A stretch of 64,000 bases of DNA from Acinetobacter soli (GTDB taxonomy: Bacteria; Pseudomonadota; Gammaproteobacteria; Pseudomonadales; Moraxellaceae): the NCBI RefSeq assembly GCF_000760595.1, contig NZ_BBNM01000006.1, positions 124,001 through 188,000 on the forward strand, read 5' to 3'. The notes beneath the pieces were generated by a model that searched no databases, was not told the DNA's origin, and was given only the letters and a program-made list of their open reading frames with translations. The number at the start of each line of letters is the position of its first letter. The stretch's first letter is position 1. Of this stretch, positions 1 through 9,363 are shown in pieces. Made by a program: the position numbers and the translations under genes.

Positions 1-521
1 CCATTTTGATCGGAATAACCGCGCATCTCTGCAATCAGTTTTTCTTTAAACAGTGAGCGAAATGCGGCAATAAACAAGAACCGAACCTTGGAAAGAAATT
101 TTCCATTTTGATTTTTACGATAATCTGGATCGAGAAATAAGGTACACAGCTCACTACAGCCAGTGTAATCATTGCTCATAAACAACGTGTCGAGCGCGGT
201 ATATACATTAAGCTCTTTTGAAGCATGTACCTGTTTGGCAACGCGAAAATTATAAAACGGCTCATTGAGGCCAACCGCGACCTCAATTGCGCTTACCCCA
301 ACAATTTTTCCAAGCGCAGTATCTTCAAGTACAAATAAATAGCTGGCCTCGTAGGCTTCAGCTAAACCATCGAGTGTCCGCGTAGTACGGTCAATGCGAG
401 CCGCCAGAATTTCTTTATTTTGTGGCAGTGAAGTCAGACCAATACCTGACTCTCCTGCCCGCCCTGCCAACCGAAAAATATCATCTAAGTCTCGGTGTGC
501 AGCATGTCTCACAATCATCAT
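1..521 (-). CDS. astA: Arginine N-succinyltransferase (partial, N-terminal 173 codons)
   Basis: Transfers succinyl from succinyl-CoA to arginine, the first step of the AST arginine-degradation pathway, in the cytoplasm. The reading frame begins at tandem ATGs (521 or 518) and reads [16 protein letters not shown], then stays open to the left edge, so the C-terminal half lies outside the window. The N-terminal GNAT-like segment includes [13 protein letters not shown], which matches the AstA N-terminus (R-x-x-x-x-G-L-T-x-L-P). It starts 20 bases after the stop of astC on the same strand, as expected for an astCA operon. No strong Shine-Dalgarno is visible, so it may be translated by coupling. 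The family call is firm; the choice between the two ATGs is open. Confidence 0.9.
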   Translation of the reverse strand, partial: MMIVRHAAHRDLDDIFRLAGRAGESGIGLTSLPQNKEILAARIDRTTRTLDGLAEAYEASYLFVLEDTALGKIVGVSAIEVAVGLNEPFYNFRVAKQVHASKELNVYTALDTLFMSNDYTGCSELCTLFLDPDYRKNQNGKFLSKVRFLFIAAFRSLFKEKLIAEMRGYSDQN

Positions 522-540
522 GATCAGATTCGCTTTTGAC

Positions 541-1746
541 TTAAAGACGAGCTAATGCGCGTGCAAAACGATTTAAACCTTCATCGATATCTTCAAATGG
601 AATAATCAGCGACGGCGCAAATCGAACCACGTCCATACCCGCCACCAAAGCCAACAGACCTTCTTCGCCCGCTAAGGTCACGATATTTTTGGCTTTGCCT
701 GCATATTCGTCTTTGAGTACACAGCCTAAAAGCAGACCTTCACCACGGATCTGTTTGAACAGACCCAACTTTTCATTGATGGTGTTAAGCCCAGCAACAA
801 AATGTTGATGACGGTCTTTGACGCCTTGCAGTACCTCAGGCGTGTTGACAAACCCATAGACTGCACTGGCCACCGCAGCGCCCAAAGGATTACCGCCATA
901 GGTCGTGCCATGATCACCGACCACAAACATATTGGCAAAATGATCGGTGGTGAGCATCGCACCAATTGGGAATCCACCTCCTAATGCTTTTGCCGTGGTC
1001 AGGATATCAGGCGTAACACCTGTATTCATGTAGGCGTAGAGCGAGCCAGTACGCCCAACACCAGTTTGTACTTCATCAAAAATTAAGACCGCGCCAAACT
1101 GATCGCATAGCTCACGTAGCCCCTGTAAAAATTCACGTGTTGCTGGCACCACACCGCCTTCACCTTGGATAGGTTCAACAATCACCGCACAGGTATGTTC
1201 ATTAATCAGCGCTTTGGCAGCGTCTAAGTCATTAAAAGCTGTGTGCTGAATACCTTCTGGAAGTGGCGCGAAATCTTGCGAATATTTTGGCTGACCGCCT
1301 GCGGTCACGGTAAATAAGGTACGACCATGAAAGGCATTTTTAAAAGCCACAATCTGGTTTTTATGCGCCTGACCGCTCATCATGCCGACTTTACGTGCCA
1401 GCTTTAGTGCCGCTTCGTTGGCCTCTGCACCTGAGTTGCAAAAGAAGACCTTATCGGCAAAGGTACTTTCAACCAATTGACGTGCCAAATTTAGCACCGG
1501 TTCGTTGGTATAACCGTTGCCCACATGCCAAAGTTTTTGAGCCTGTTCGGTCAGTGCGTTCACCGCAACAGGATGCGCATGCCCCAGTGCATTAACCGCA
1601 ATACCACCTGCAAAATCGATATATTCTTTTTCGTTTTGATCCCAAAGACGCGAGCCTTCACCACGGACCAAAATGAAATTTGCAGGGGCAAATACTGGTA
1701 CCATCCAGTCATTAAAATTACTACGGGTGATTGCGAGATTACTCAT
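541..1746 (-). CDS. astC: Succinylornithine / acetylornithine aminotransferase
   Basis: PLP-dependent class III aminotransferase of about 401 residues. It transaminates N2-succinylornithine with 2-oxoglutarate to give succinylglutamate semialdehyde and glutamate. The class III signature is visible: NSGAEANE at about 104-111, [11 protein letters not shown] at 224-234, and the Schiff-base lysine in [11 protein letters not shown] (Lys253). The ATG at 1746 (MSNLAITRS) is preferred over an upstream ATG because an AGGAAG Shine-Dalgarno lies just before it. It sits between gdh and astA on the same strand with no terminator, so the three are probably one operon. The enzyme can also act as ArgD on acetylornithine in this family; context favours the catabolic role. 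Confidence 0.92.
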   Translation of the reverse strand: MSNLAITRSNFNDWMVPVFAPANFILVRGEGSRLWDQNEKEYIDFAGGIAVNALGHAHPVAVNALTEQAQKLWHVGNGYTNEPVLNLARQLVESTFADKVFFCNSGAEANEAALKLARKVGMMSGQAHKNQIVAFKNAFHGRTLFTVTAGGQPKYSQDFAPLPEGIQHTAFNDLDAAKALINEHTCAVIVEPIQGEGGVVPATREFLQGLRELCDQFGAVLIFDEVQTGVGRTGSLYAYMNTGVTPDILTTAKALGGGFPIGAMLTTDHFANMFVVGDHGTTYGGNPLGAAVASAVYGFVNTPEVLQGVKDRHQHFVAGLNTINEKLGLFKQIRGEGLLLGCVLKDEYAGKAKNIVTLAGEEGLLALVAGMDVVRFAPSLIIPFEDIDEGLNRFARALARL

Positions 1747-1821
1747 TATGTTCACTTCCTGTTTTTTAGTCGGGCTTGGCCTGATGCTCAAGCCCCGAGT
1801 CATCACGATGTATTGCGCTAT

Positions 1822-3093
1822 TTAGCCTGGGAAAATGCCACGTTCCTTACGTGCTTTTAAAATACGCTCGCAGGCCAAAATATAAGCTGCTGTACGCAGG
1901 CTGCACCCTTTTTGAGTAGCAGTATTCCAAACATCGGCTGTGGCCTGAATCATGAGCTTGTCCAGACGCTGATTAATTTCGTCTTCACTCCAGAAGTAGC
2001 TCGACAAGTCTTGTACCCATTCGAAATAACTCACGGTCACACCGCCAGCATTACAGATAACATCGGGTACCACGGTGATCCCACGGCGAACAAATACATC
2101 ATCTGCCTCTGGATATGTTGGGCCGTTAGCACCTTCAAGCACCAGTTTGGCTTTGAGCTGCTCTGCACGCTCTACTGTAATCTGACCTTCTAATGCGGCA
2201 GGAATCAGAATATCCATATCCACTGTCCAGAAAGCTTCGTCATCAATTACAGTCGCGCCGGCAAAACCCATTACGCCGCCGTGTTCCGTCACATGCTTTT
2301 GTAACTCTTTCACGTTTAAACCTTCGGCATTGTAAATGGTGCCCGTATGGTCTTGTACACACACAATTTTGGCCTGTGCATGGCTAAATAAATATGCGGC
2401 TTCATTGCCAACATTACCAAAGCCCTGCACCGCAACCTTACTGCCTGCAATTGGCAATTGAATTCGCTCAGCAACCTGCATTCCGGTAATAAACACACCA
2501 CGTCCTGTCGCACGGACACGACCCAGTGATCCCCCTAAATGCACTGGTTTCCCCGTCACCACACCGGTCACGGTATGACCTTTAATGCTCGAATAGGTGT
2601 CCATCATCCAGCCCATAATGTCGGCATTGGTGCCGACATCCGGTGCAGGAATATCAATTTGAGGCCCAATAATTGGACTAATTTCACTGGTAAAACGGCG
2701 AGTCAGGCGCTCAAGCTCACGTGGTGACAGCTCTTTTGGGTTGACTCGAATGCCACCTTTGGCACCACCAAAAGGTAAATTCACCACCGCAGTTTTAATG
2801 GTCATCCACGCAGAAAGCGCCATCACCTCATTCAGTTCGACATCTTGGTGATAACGAATCCCGCCTTTACCCGGCCCACGCGATAAATTGTGTTGAACAC
2901 GATATCCTTCAAAATGGCGAATCGAGCCGTCATCCATCACAATTGGAACATCGACAATCAAAGTCCGCTTTGGACTTTTTAATGTGTTAACAAAATTGCT
3001 TAAATCCGCATCCAAATATGGTGCCACGCGATCGATTTGCGTGAGATAGGTTTGCCATGCACCATTGGTTTGATCTGCATATGATAAAGACAT
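1822..3093 (-). CDS. gdhA: Glu/Leu/Phe/Val-family glutamate dehydrogenase
   Basis: Oxidatively deaminates glutamate to 2-oxoglutarate and ammonium using a nicotinamide cofactor (423 residues, the hexameric small class). The Gdh dimerisation domain carries [10 protein letters not shown] with the substrate-binding lysine, and the Rossmann domain carries VQGFGNVG. The ATG at 3093 (MSLSYADQ) is chosen because AAGGAAA precedes it; the frame extends 16 codons further upstream without support. It is the first gene of an apparent gdh-astC-astA operon, which couples arginine breakdown to glutamate removal. The divergent Lrp-type gene is the likely regulator. Cofactor specificity cannot be read from the sequence with confidence. 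Confidence 0.93.
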   Translation of the reverse strand: MSLSYADQTNGAWQTYLTQIDRVAPYLDADLSNFVNTLKSPKRTLIVDVPIVMDDGSIRHFEGYRVQHNLSRGPGKGGIRYHQDVELNEVMALSAWMTIKTAVVNLPFGGAKGGIRVNPKELSPRELERLTRRFTSEISPIIGPQIDIPAPDVGTNADIMGWMMDTYSSIKGHTVTGVVTGKPVHLGGSLGRVRATGRGVFITGMQVAERIQLPIAGSKVAVQGFGNVGNEAAYLFSHAQAKIVCVQDHTGTIYNAEGLNVKELQKHVTEHGGVMGFAGATVIDDEAFWTVDMDILIPAALEGQITVERAEQLKAKLVLEGANGPTYPEADDVFVRRGITVVPDVICNAGGVTVSYFEWVQDLSSYFWSEDEINQRLDKLMIQATADVWNTATQKGCSLRTAAYILACERILKARKERGIFPG

Positions 3094-3322
3094 CACGGTT
3101 TCCTTAATTGACTTTGTTCCTGTTGGCTCACGTATCGTCATCTAGGTCATCGAAGATACGTAGCCACGCCTCTTTAAATCATCTATACAGCTTTTGACTG
3201 CGTCTCAGATGATCTGGCGTTTTGTGTATGCACTATTATTCACAATCAAATTGACACAGAAAATTTGTCTTAATGACTAAAATGAATTATTTTTTATCAA
3301 ATTGATTATAGTCAGTAGCAAA
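3094..3322. promoter_or_regulatory. Divergent gdh / Lrp-regulator control region
   Basis: This 229-bp AT-rich region separates the gdh-ast operon (leftward) from the Lrp/AsnC gene (rightward). A TTGACA hexamer on the plus strand at 3251-3256 is followed by TAAAAT at 3278-3283, but the 21-bp spacing is too long for a standard sigma-70 promoter. Divergent placement next to a feast/famine regulator suggests the regulator acts here. No convincing operator could be fixed by eye. Confidence 0.45.
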
Positions 3323-3745
3323 ATGAATAATCTTGACCAAATGATTTTAGGCTTACTTAAAGACAATGCCCGAATGTCGATTACCGAACTGGCGGCAAAA
3401 ACACGCGTCTCGAGAGCTACGGTACAAAAGCGAATTGAATACATGGAAACCACTGGAATTATTGCGGGCTATACGGTGCGTTTTCGTCCAGATGTTGAAA
3501 ATAATATTATTCGGGCGTGGGCCAATATCATGGTGGAAGGCACCAAGGCACAGTCGGTGATTCGTGAATTACGCCTAGAAACAGCGGTTGAGCGCCTGCA
3601 CACCACCAATGGTAAATGGGATCTTTTGGTCGAATTAAAATCTGATTCACTGGAAAGCTTTGATAAAGCGCTGGAAAGAATTCGAAATATTTCAGGAATT
3701 TACAATAGTGAAACCAGTATTTTGCTTTCGACGTATAAAACTTGA
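3323..3745 (+). CDS. Lrp/AsnC-family transcriptional regulator
   Basis: Feast/famine DNA-binding regulator of 140 residues. An N-terminal winged helix-turn-helix includes the LAAKTRVSRATVQKRIEYME recognition region (about residues 23-42). A C-terminal ligand-sensing (RAM/AsnC_trans_reg) domain follows. The start at MNNLDQMIL is chosen because the Lrp fold begins there; a start seven codons upstream is possible. It is divergent from gdh-astC-astA, so by the usual local-regulator logic it probably senses an amino acid and controls that operon. The ligand is not predictable. Confidence 0.9.
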   Translation: MNNLDQMILGLLKDNARMSITELAAKTRVSRATVQKRIEYMETTGIIAGYTVRFRPDVENNIIRAWANIMVEGTKAQSVIRELRLETAVERLHTTNGKWDLLVELKSDSLESFDKALERIRNISGIYNSETSILLSTYKT

Positions 3746-3863
3746 GTCAATGAGCAAAAACTGGATAGCATGGTGTATGTGCGTTTAAGTCGCCAATATT
3801 AACTGGTCAGAAGTGACCATAAGTTTAAACTTATAGTGCTTTCACAATTGATCAGTTTAATGT

Positions 3864-3898
3864 TAAAAAGGCTTTCAACCCTGCATAACTGAAAGCCC
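3864..3898 (-). terminator. Rho-independent terminator after the small lipoprotein gene
   Basis: On the minus strand the stem GGCTTTCA / TGAAAGCC (3870-3897) is followed by a run of five T residues (3865-3869), just after the lipoprotein stop codon at 3906. Confidence 0.8.
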
Positions 3899-3905
3899 GA
3901 TAGTC

Positions 3906-4097
3906 TTATTTATGTTGCACAGCGCTTTGATTTAGAGCAAGTTCTTGAGATAGTTTGTAGTCTTTTTCATAGACGGGCATACCCGCTATGCTCATGGCAC
4001 GCTCAGCTTTTGGCGGGCGCATATTGTCTTTCATATTACAGGCTGTGAGTCCAAAGAGCAGCACAGCACCTACAACGACAGCGGATAATTTTTCCAT
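3906..4097 (-). CDS. Small lipoprotein, function unknown
   Basis: A 63-residue protein with a short positively charged start (MEKLS), a hydrophobic core and a lipobox LTAC at about residues 17-20. It is therefore predicted to be a lipoprotein anchored in an envelope membrane. The mature part is about 44 residues, hydrophilic, with no recognised domain. The start is fixed by a strong GGAGG before the ATG at 4097. It has its own terminator and no obvious partner. Similar small lipoproteins are common in Acinetobacter; I know no function for this one. Confidence 0.8.
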   Translation of the reverse strand: MEKLSAVVVGAVLLFGLTACNMKDNMRPPKAERAMSIAGMPVYEKDYKLSQELALNQSAVQHK

Positions 4098-4207
4098 TAT
4101 ATCCTCCATTGTTTTTGTTATTTTATTCAGATTAGCATGTTTAAAACAAAGTGGGATGTTTTATCTATTTCAATTTATAACCAACATATTTTTGAATCGT
4201 AATTGAT

Positions 4208-4237
4208 ACAAAAAAAGCGCGAATCTATCGCGCTTGA
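4208..4237 (-). terminator. Rho-independent terminator after the LysE-family gene
   Basis: On the minus strand the stem AAGCGCGA / TCGCGCTT (4215-4235) is followed by a T-run (4210-4216 on the plus strand reads as A residues). It lies 24 bp beyond the exporter stop codon. Confidence 0.85.
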
Positions 4238-4258
4238 TCTCATAAAAATTTAAACTTA

Positions 4259-4882
4259 TTAGCGGCTTGAGAACAACATTTTGAGCCCGAGTAGGGTCAC
4301 AATACCGCCAGTCACGCGGTCGATCAGGGTTTTGGCCTTGATGTATAGTGTACGTGGTTTTTCCGAAGACAATAACAATGCAACCAGAGAATACCAGCCG
4401 GCATCGATGACAAAACAAATCACAGGCAAAGCAACGTAATAATAACTAGGGATGTCTTTTGGCAATAAAGCAGTAAAAACACTGGCCAACACCACCGCAA
4501 TTTTTGGATTACTTAACTGCGTTAATAAACCATAACGATAGGCACTTGAATAGGTCATTTTAGAGACTACGGCACTTTGTGTATCCATTGGCTGTTTGGC
4601 ATGCTTTAAAATTTTGTATGCCATCCAAAGTAGATATAACCCGCCCCCGATTTTCAATACCAGATAGGCAGATGGAACTGCCAGCAAAACCGCCTGTAGG
4701 CCAATCACGGCCAAAAATCCAAAAATTGCTGCACCCGTCCCCGTGCCCAAGGCCGTAAATAATCCATGCTTACGCGATTTTGCAATTGAGTTCTGAGCTA
4801 CATAAATAAAGCTCGGGCCAGGACTCATGGCACCCAACATCAATGCAGCAGCAATCGAAAAAAGTGGTATTAAGCTATCCAA
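4259..4882 (-). CDS. LysE/RhtB-family amino acid exporter
   Basis: Inner-membrane exporter of 207 residues, the usual RhtB size, with about six hydrophobic segments. The family hallmark GAMSPGPSF appears near residues 17-25, followed by GTGTGAAIFGFLAVIGL and GGGLYLLWMAYKI. Members export homoserine, threonine, leucine, lysine or arginine; the substrate here is unknown. It stands alone between two minus-strand genes and has its own terminator. Confidence 0.9.
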   Translation of the reverse strand: MDSLIPLFSIAAALMLGAMSPGPSFIYVAQNSIAKSRKHGLFTALGTGTGAAIFGFLAVIGLQAVLLAVPSAYLVLKIGGGLYLLWMAYKILKHAKQPMDTQSAVVSKMTYSSAYRYGLLTQLSNPKIAVVLASVFTALLPKDIPSYYYVALPVICFVIDAGWYSLVALLLSSEKPRTLYIKAKTLIDRVTGGIVTLLGLKMLFSSR

Positions 4883-4924
4883 GACCGGAGACTCTATAAA
4901 AATCAGGCGCGTATTTTAGCAGAT

Positions 4925-5689
4925 TTATTTGATTTTGCTGAGTACCAAATACATCACAGGGCTGACAAAAGAACCATCATTTTGTATTTGATAGTAATTT
5001 TTGATTTGGTCTGTGGTGTGCTGCTGTAAATAGCGAAGCGATTCAACTGCATGTAGAGGCGTTTGCATACGTTCTACCCAGCTTCTGAACTCAAGTGGAA
5101 GCTGTTGTTGATCTACAGTCTCAATAGCAAATCCGGCATTTTCGGCAAAATTTATCCACTCGCCTAAGCTGTAATTTCGTACATGACTCGGATCTCGCAA
5201 GGTTTCCATGCTTTGAAAAAATGTATCGAGTAAAGGCGATGCATGGCCTAAAATATCAACGAATACTGCTTTGCCATGGGGTTTAAGTACCCGCCAAACT
5301 TCATTTAAGGCCTGAGGTACACTTTGCCAGTGATGTGCCGAATAGCGACTGACCACCACATCAAAACGCTCTGATTCAAACGGAAGCTTTTCTGCCGGCC
5401 CTTGCTGTCCATTTACCTGAAATAACTGACGTTGTTGTGCTTCATGAAGTACGGTTGTGACCATTTCATCGCTTAAATCATAGGCCGTTATTTCATCGAC
5501 ATAGGGTGCAAGCTGATAAGTAACATGCCCACCGCCACAGCCCAAATCCAAAACAGTTTTCAATCTATTCTGCTGGATCAATGCTTGCATTTTTTTAAAC
5601 TCATCACCTTGTGCATGTACTGCACTACTTAAATAAGCATTTGATTTATTTTGGTATTGCTGCTGATTTATGTCATGTCTTGTGGTCAT
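4925..5689 (-). CDS. Class I SAM-dependent methyltransferase
   Basis: Cytoplasmic methyltransferase of about 254 residues. Motif I is VLDLGCGGGHVTYQL, motif II the acidic YDLSDEM, and a post-motif region reads RFDVVVSRYSAHHW. This resembles the Methyltransf_11 group (UbiE/BioC/YafE-like). The start MTTRHDINQQQ (5689) is preferred by similarity to relatives, but an in-frame ATG five codons upstream (5704) is possible; neither has a clear ribosome site. The substrate is unknown. Confidence 0.85.
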   Translation of the reverse strand: MTTRHDINQQQYQNKSNAYLSSAVHAQGDEFKKMQALIQQNRLKTVLDLGCGGGHVTYQLAPYVDEITAYDLSDEMVTTVLHEAQQRQLFQVNGQQGPAEKLPFESERFDVVVSRYSAHHWQSVPQALNEVWRVLKPHGKAVFVDILGHASPLLDTFFQSMETLRDPSHVRNYSLGEWINFAENAGFAIETVDQQQLPLEFRSWVERMQTPLHAVESLRYLQQHTTDQIKNYYQIQNDGSFVSPVMYLVLSKIK

Positions 5690-5821
5690 TTCTTTACGCT
5701 TCATTAAGAGATAACCTGACTATACTGAGATTAAAACAAAATAAATAATCATGAATTATTTAATTATAGATAACTAAAAGTAATCAATTATTACAAAACT
5801 TATTCAAACAAGTGCTGTTAG

Positions 5822-5841
5822 TACGGACAATAATGTCCGTA
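5822..5841. promoter_or_regulatory. Palindromic operator candidate for the TetR efflux operon
   Basis: A perfect inverted repeat TACGGACA-N4-TGTCCGTA lies 32 bp upstream of the TetR start codon and overlaps a possible -10 (TAAAAT, 5840-5845). Length and symmetry fit a TetR-dimer operator that autoregulates the regulator-pump-adaptor operon. Assignment to this regulator is inference from position. Confidence 0.65.
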
Positions 5842-5873
5842 AAATAGTTTCATCCCCTTTCCTTGGTCGTGCC

Positions 5874-6443
5874 ATGAGTAAACACGTGAAACGCGCCGCT
5901 CAAAATCGCGAAGATTTGCTCGAGGCCGCAATCGAGATGTTTAAACTGCATGGCATAATGGTGCCGTTGCAGGTCATCATCGATCATGCCCATGTCGGAC
6001 GCGCTACGTTTTACCGAAATTTTGCAGACCGCAAAGCGCTGATTTATGCCTTGTTGGGACAGGCCTTGCAGGCACTTGAACATCGAGCCAAACCCTATTA
6101 TGAATCACCCGATGGTTTGATTTTGCTCATTCAAAGTCATGTATTTCACCTTAATCAATTGTCTGTGCTGATGGAATACTGGCGAGTACTGGACTATTCC
6201 GACCCCACATTACAACAGCTGATTACCCAGCATAAAATGATTATCCAGCCCCTAATTGATCGTGCGGTTGCACAGCAGTTATGCCGATCAGATTTTAGTT
6301 TTGAAGATTATCGCAGCATTATTACCATGCTATCTTCTTGTTTTCGCGGACACGATCAAAGCGAACAAGTTCGTTTGGCCAGCCGTGTAATCGAATTATT
6401 GCTCAATGGCATCATTGTCAAACACGAGGTGCAACATGGCTGA
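5874..6443 (+). CDS. TetR/AcrR-family transcriptional regulator
   Basis: A 189-residue repressor-type regulator. The N-terminal TetR_N helix-turn-helix spans about residues 8-55 with the typical VGRATFYRNFADRKAL recognition segment. The C-terminal half is all-alpha and would bind a ligand. Its stop overlaps the ATG of the MFS pump gene (ATGGCTGA), implying translational coupling. A palindrome directly upstream is a plausible autoregulatory operator. Expected role: local repressor of the efflux operon, released by a pump substrate. Confidence 0.9.
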   Translation: MSKHVKRAAQNREDLLEAAIEMFKLHGIMVPLQVIIDHAHVGRATFYRNFADRKALIYALLGQALQALEHRAKPYYESPDGLILLIQSHVFHLNQLSVLMEYWRVLDYSDPTLQQLITQHKMIIQPLIDRAVAQQLCRSDFSFEDYRSIITMLSSCFRGHDQSEQVRLASRVIELLLNGIIVKHEVQHG

Positions 6444-8097
6444 GACACCACGTTACCTCGAAACGCCACCGGACTGGACCGATGAAGAACGCCCGGTCAT
6501 TCCCGGTTCACCGCCCTCAATTGCGCATCCTACACACAAACGGTATTTGTATTTTATTATCGGGACGTTTATTGCGCTGACCGCAGGCTTGAGTAATGGT
6601 TTTATCACTGCCAACTTACCACAGCTACAAGGTGAATATGGCCTGACACCTGTCGAATCGGCATGGCTCCCAGCGGCCTATGTCATGGCCAATGTCAGCT
6701 CCAATCTTATTTTGTTTAAAGCCAGACAACAATACGGGCTGAGACTGTTTACCGAAATCGGTTTGTTGGCGTTTATTGCGGTGATGATTTTGCATATTTT
6801 TGTGCAGAACTATCACATGGCTATTTTTGTGCGTTTTATTAGCGGGATGGTGGCAGCGCCGCTGAGTTCGCTTGGCATGTATTACATCATGCAAGGCTTT
6901 AGTAATGCACATCGACTCAAAGGACTATATATCGGATTTGGCTTTGGGCAACTTGGCGTACCACTGGCATGGATTATTTCGCCCGCTTTGGTGACAGTAA
7001 ACAACTGGACGGTGCTTTATACCTTTGAACTTGGACTGGCTGTGTGCTGTTATGCCATGGTGGTGTCGCTTAAATTACCGCGTAGTTTGCGAATAGCCGT
7101 ATTTGAACGTCAAGACATTTATACTTTTTTACTGCTTGCGCCCGGATTTGCCTGTCTTTGCGCTGTTCTCACCCAAGGGCCTTTGTTGTGGTGGTTTGAT
7201 TCGCCTTGGCTGGCCTATGTACTTATGAGTGGTTTTATACTACTGGTACTGGGTTTTTATTACGAACATCATCGTACCAACCCATTATTAATGACTCGCT
7301 GGCTGGGCACAGCGGGGGTTTTACGTTTTATTTTTGGTGCTTTTGCACTGCGTTTTTTACTCTCAGAACAAAGTTATGCAGCAGTCAACTTTTTGAAAAC
7401 TGTCGGAATGGGTCCAGATCAATTTGTGGGCCTGTATACGATTATCTTTTTCGGAATGTTGGCAGGTGTTGTATTTAGTGCAGTGACATTTTCCAGAGAA
7501 CGTACGATTTTGCATCTGGTTTTGGCTTCATTTTTGATTTTGGTTGCCAGCAAACTCGATGCACATCTCACCAGCGATATTCGCCCCCAAAACTTTTTTC
7601 ATAGTCAGTTTCTAATTGCCTTTGCCAACGGGTTATTTATCGGGCCGTTGCTGCTGGTTGGCTTTGGGCGCGCCTTAAAAGAAGGCCCGAGCCATGTAGT
7701 CACGTTTATTGTGCTGTTTTCAGCGACACAAAATTTTGGGGGATTGGTTGGATCCTCATTTTATAACACCTATCAAAAGCATCAGACACAAATTTATCAG
7801 ATGGACATTAATCGAAATCTGACACAAACCGATCCCATTGTGGCACAGCGCCTGAGTCAGTATCAGGCTAAATTTACCCCCTCGATTACCGACCCAACGC
7901 TTGATCAGCTTCAGGCCGTCAAAACGCTGTCACAAACCGCAAATCGTGAAGCGCAGGTGCGTGCTTACAATGATGTGATTAATTTTAATAGTATTGTGGC
8001 TATCGTGCTGTTTTTATGGGGCGTGTGTAATATTTTATGGGGCAAATACTTGGCTTACCGAGAGCGAATCGCGGCTCAACGTTCATCTTCATTTTGA
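6436..8097 (+). CDS. MFS multidrug efflux permease, DHA2 (EmrB-like)
   Basis: Inner-membrane proton-driven exporter of 553 residues, the size of 14-TM DHA2 pumps. A cytoplasmic N-terminal tail of about 45 residues precedes TM1 (YFIIGTFIALTAGLSNGF). Near the C-terminus a long polar loop (about residues 450-515, rich in Gln and Thr) precedes the last helix, where EmrB proteins have a periplasmic loop. The start at 6436 follows GAGG and overlaps the TetR stop. The next gene is a HlyD adaptor, so the pair should form an EmrAB-like tripartite pump with an outer-membrane channel encoded elsewhere. The substrate is unknown. Confidence 0.88.
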   Translation: MAETPRYLETPPDWTDEERPVIPGSPPSIAHPTHKRYLYFIIGTFIALTAGLSNGFITANLPQLQGEYGLTPVESAWLPAAYVMANVSSNLILFKARQQYGLRLFTEIGLLAFIAVMILHIFVQNYHMAIFVRFISGMVAAPLSSLGMYYIMQGFSNAHRLKGLYIGFGFGQLGVPLAWIISPALVTVNNWTVLYTFELGLAVCCYAMVVSLKLPRSLRIAVFERQDIYTFLLLAPGFACLCAVLTQGPLLWWFDSPWLAYVLMSGFILLVLGFYYEHHRTNPLLMTRWLGTAGVLRFIFGAFALRFLLSEQSYAAVNFLKTVGMGPDQFVGLYTIIFFGMLAGVVFSAVTFSRERTILHLVLASFLILVASKLDAHLTSDIRPQNFFHSQFLIAFANGLFIGPLLLVGFGRALKEGPSHVVTFIVLFSATQNFGGLVGSSFYNTYQKHQTQIYQMDINRNLTQTDPIVAQRLSQYQAKFTPSITDPTLDQLQAVKTLSQTANREAQVRAYNDVINFNSIVAIVLFLWGVCNILWGKYLAYRERIAAQRSSSF

Positions 8098-8112
8098 ATT
8101 CCGAGACTATTT

Positions 8113-9282
8113 ATGAGTGACGAGCAAAAACCAAATTCATCTGATTCATCTGCATCGGGCGAGTCTCATCCACCGCCCGCTAATGCCGAACAGAATTCGG
8201 GGGCTTCGCCTTCTCCGCTGAAACAAGTCCCCAGCGTAGGAAAGCTGATTCCAACCAAAAAATCGACTTTGATTCTCATGTTTTTCGTTTTACTGGTTGG
8301 GATTGGTTTGATCATGTGGGCATGGCAAATCGGGCCGTTTCAAACCGCTTTACAACAGACCGATAACAGTTATGTTAAGGGTAAAACCACCGTATTGTCT
8401 TCTCAAATCAATGGCTACATTAAAACGGTACTGGTTAAAGATTTTGATACGGTCAAAAAAGGTCAGCCCCTGATTTATATCGATGCGACCACGTACGCCC
8501 AAAAAGTGACACAGGCACAATCGGCTGTCGAGCAGGCACAAAACAATCTGGCCAACCAGACTCAAACCATTGCCCAGCGGCAGGCCGATATTGTGGCAGC
8601 TCAGGCTCAGGTCGATCAGGCTCAGGCCCAGTATCAATTGTCTGTCGATCAGTTAAAACGCTATCAACAACTTGGCGACAGCGGCGCAGTCTCACGCTCT
8701 GAACGCGATCAAGTTGCGGCAACTGCAAAGAATGATCTGGCTGCACTCAAAAAAGCACAAGCCAACGTCAAAGTCGCCGAAGAAGCGTTAAAAACAGCAC
8801 AAGTGGCCCAAGTGGGTTTACAGGCACAAGTCACCAATGCTCAGGCGCAGCTAGATCAAGCCAAAACCACTCAAAACTACAGCATCATTAGCGCGCCAAT
8901 GAATGGTCAGTTAGGTGAAGTCACGCCACGTGTTGGACAATATGTTGCAGCAGGCTCTCAGTTGTTGTACCTGATTCCACAACAAACTTGGGTGATTGCC
9001 AACTTTAAAGAAACCCAGATCGCGAAAATGCGGATTGGCCAAAAGGCAACCTTTACTGTCGATGCACTCGATCATCAAAAATTTACGGGGCATGTCGAAC
9101 AGATTTCACCGGCTGCCGGCTCAGAGTTTAGTGTGCTCAAAGCAGATAATGCCACAGGTAACTTTACCAAAGTGGTTCAGCGCATTTCGGTAAGGATTGC
9201 CATCGATCCGAATCAGGATGGCCTTGCCCGTTTACGCCCCGGCATGTCGGTCATTACATCGGTTGATACCTCAACACCATGA
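8113..9282 (+). CDS. HlyD/EmrA-family membrane-fusion (periplasmic adaptor) protein
   Basis: A 389-residue adaptor. A polar Ser/Pro-rich cytoplasmic tail (about 1-52) is followed by a single TM helix (about 54-71). Then come a barrel-sandwich segment (TDNSYVKGK), a long Ala/Gln-rich coiled-coil hairpin (about 125-250), the second lipoyl half (YSIISAPMNGQLG) and a beta-barrel with RPGMSV near the end. It links the preceding MFS pump to an outer-membrane channel. It lies 15 bp after the pump gene and is the last gene of the tetR-pump-adaptor operon. Confidence 0.92.
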   Translation: MSDEQKPNSSDSSASGESHPPPANAEQNSGASPSPLKQVPSVGKLIPTKKSTLILMFFVLLVGIGLIMWAWQIGPFQTALQQTDNSYVKGKTTVLSSQINGYIKTVLVKDFDTVKKGQPLIYIDATTYAQKVTQAQSAVEQAQNNLANQTQTIAQRQADIVAAQAQVDQAQAQYQLSVDQLKRYQQLGDSGAVSRSERDQVAATAKNDLAALKKAQANVKVAEEALKTAQVAQVGLQAQVTNAQAQLDQAKTTQNYSIISAPMNGQLGEVTPRVGQYVAAGSQLLYLIPQQTWVIANFKETQIAKMRIGQKATFTVDALDHQKFTGHVEQISPAAGSEFSVLKADNATGNFTKVVQRISVRIAIDPNQDGLARLRPGMSVITSVDTSTP

Positions 9283-9363
9283 GGATCAACCACGTTGGTG
9301 ATTTCACCCTATTTCTGGGTTAAACTCGCATGCCCAACAATAAAATAAAACCAAAGGCCTGAT

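Noticed and set aside
3251-3283. TTGACA ... TAAAAT promoter for the Lrp-type gene
   Set aside because: The spacer is 21 bp, too long for a normal sigma-70 promoter; noted only as part of the region.
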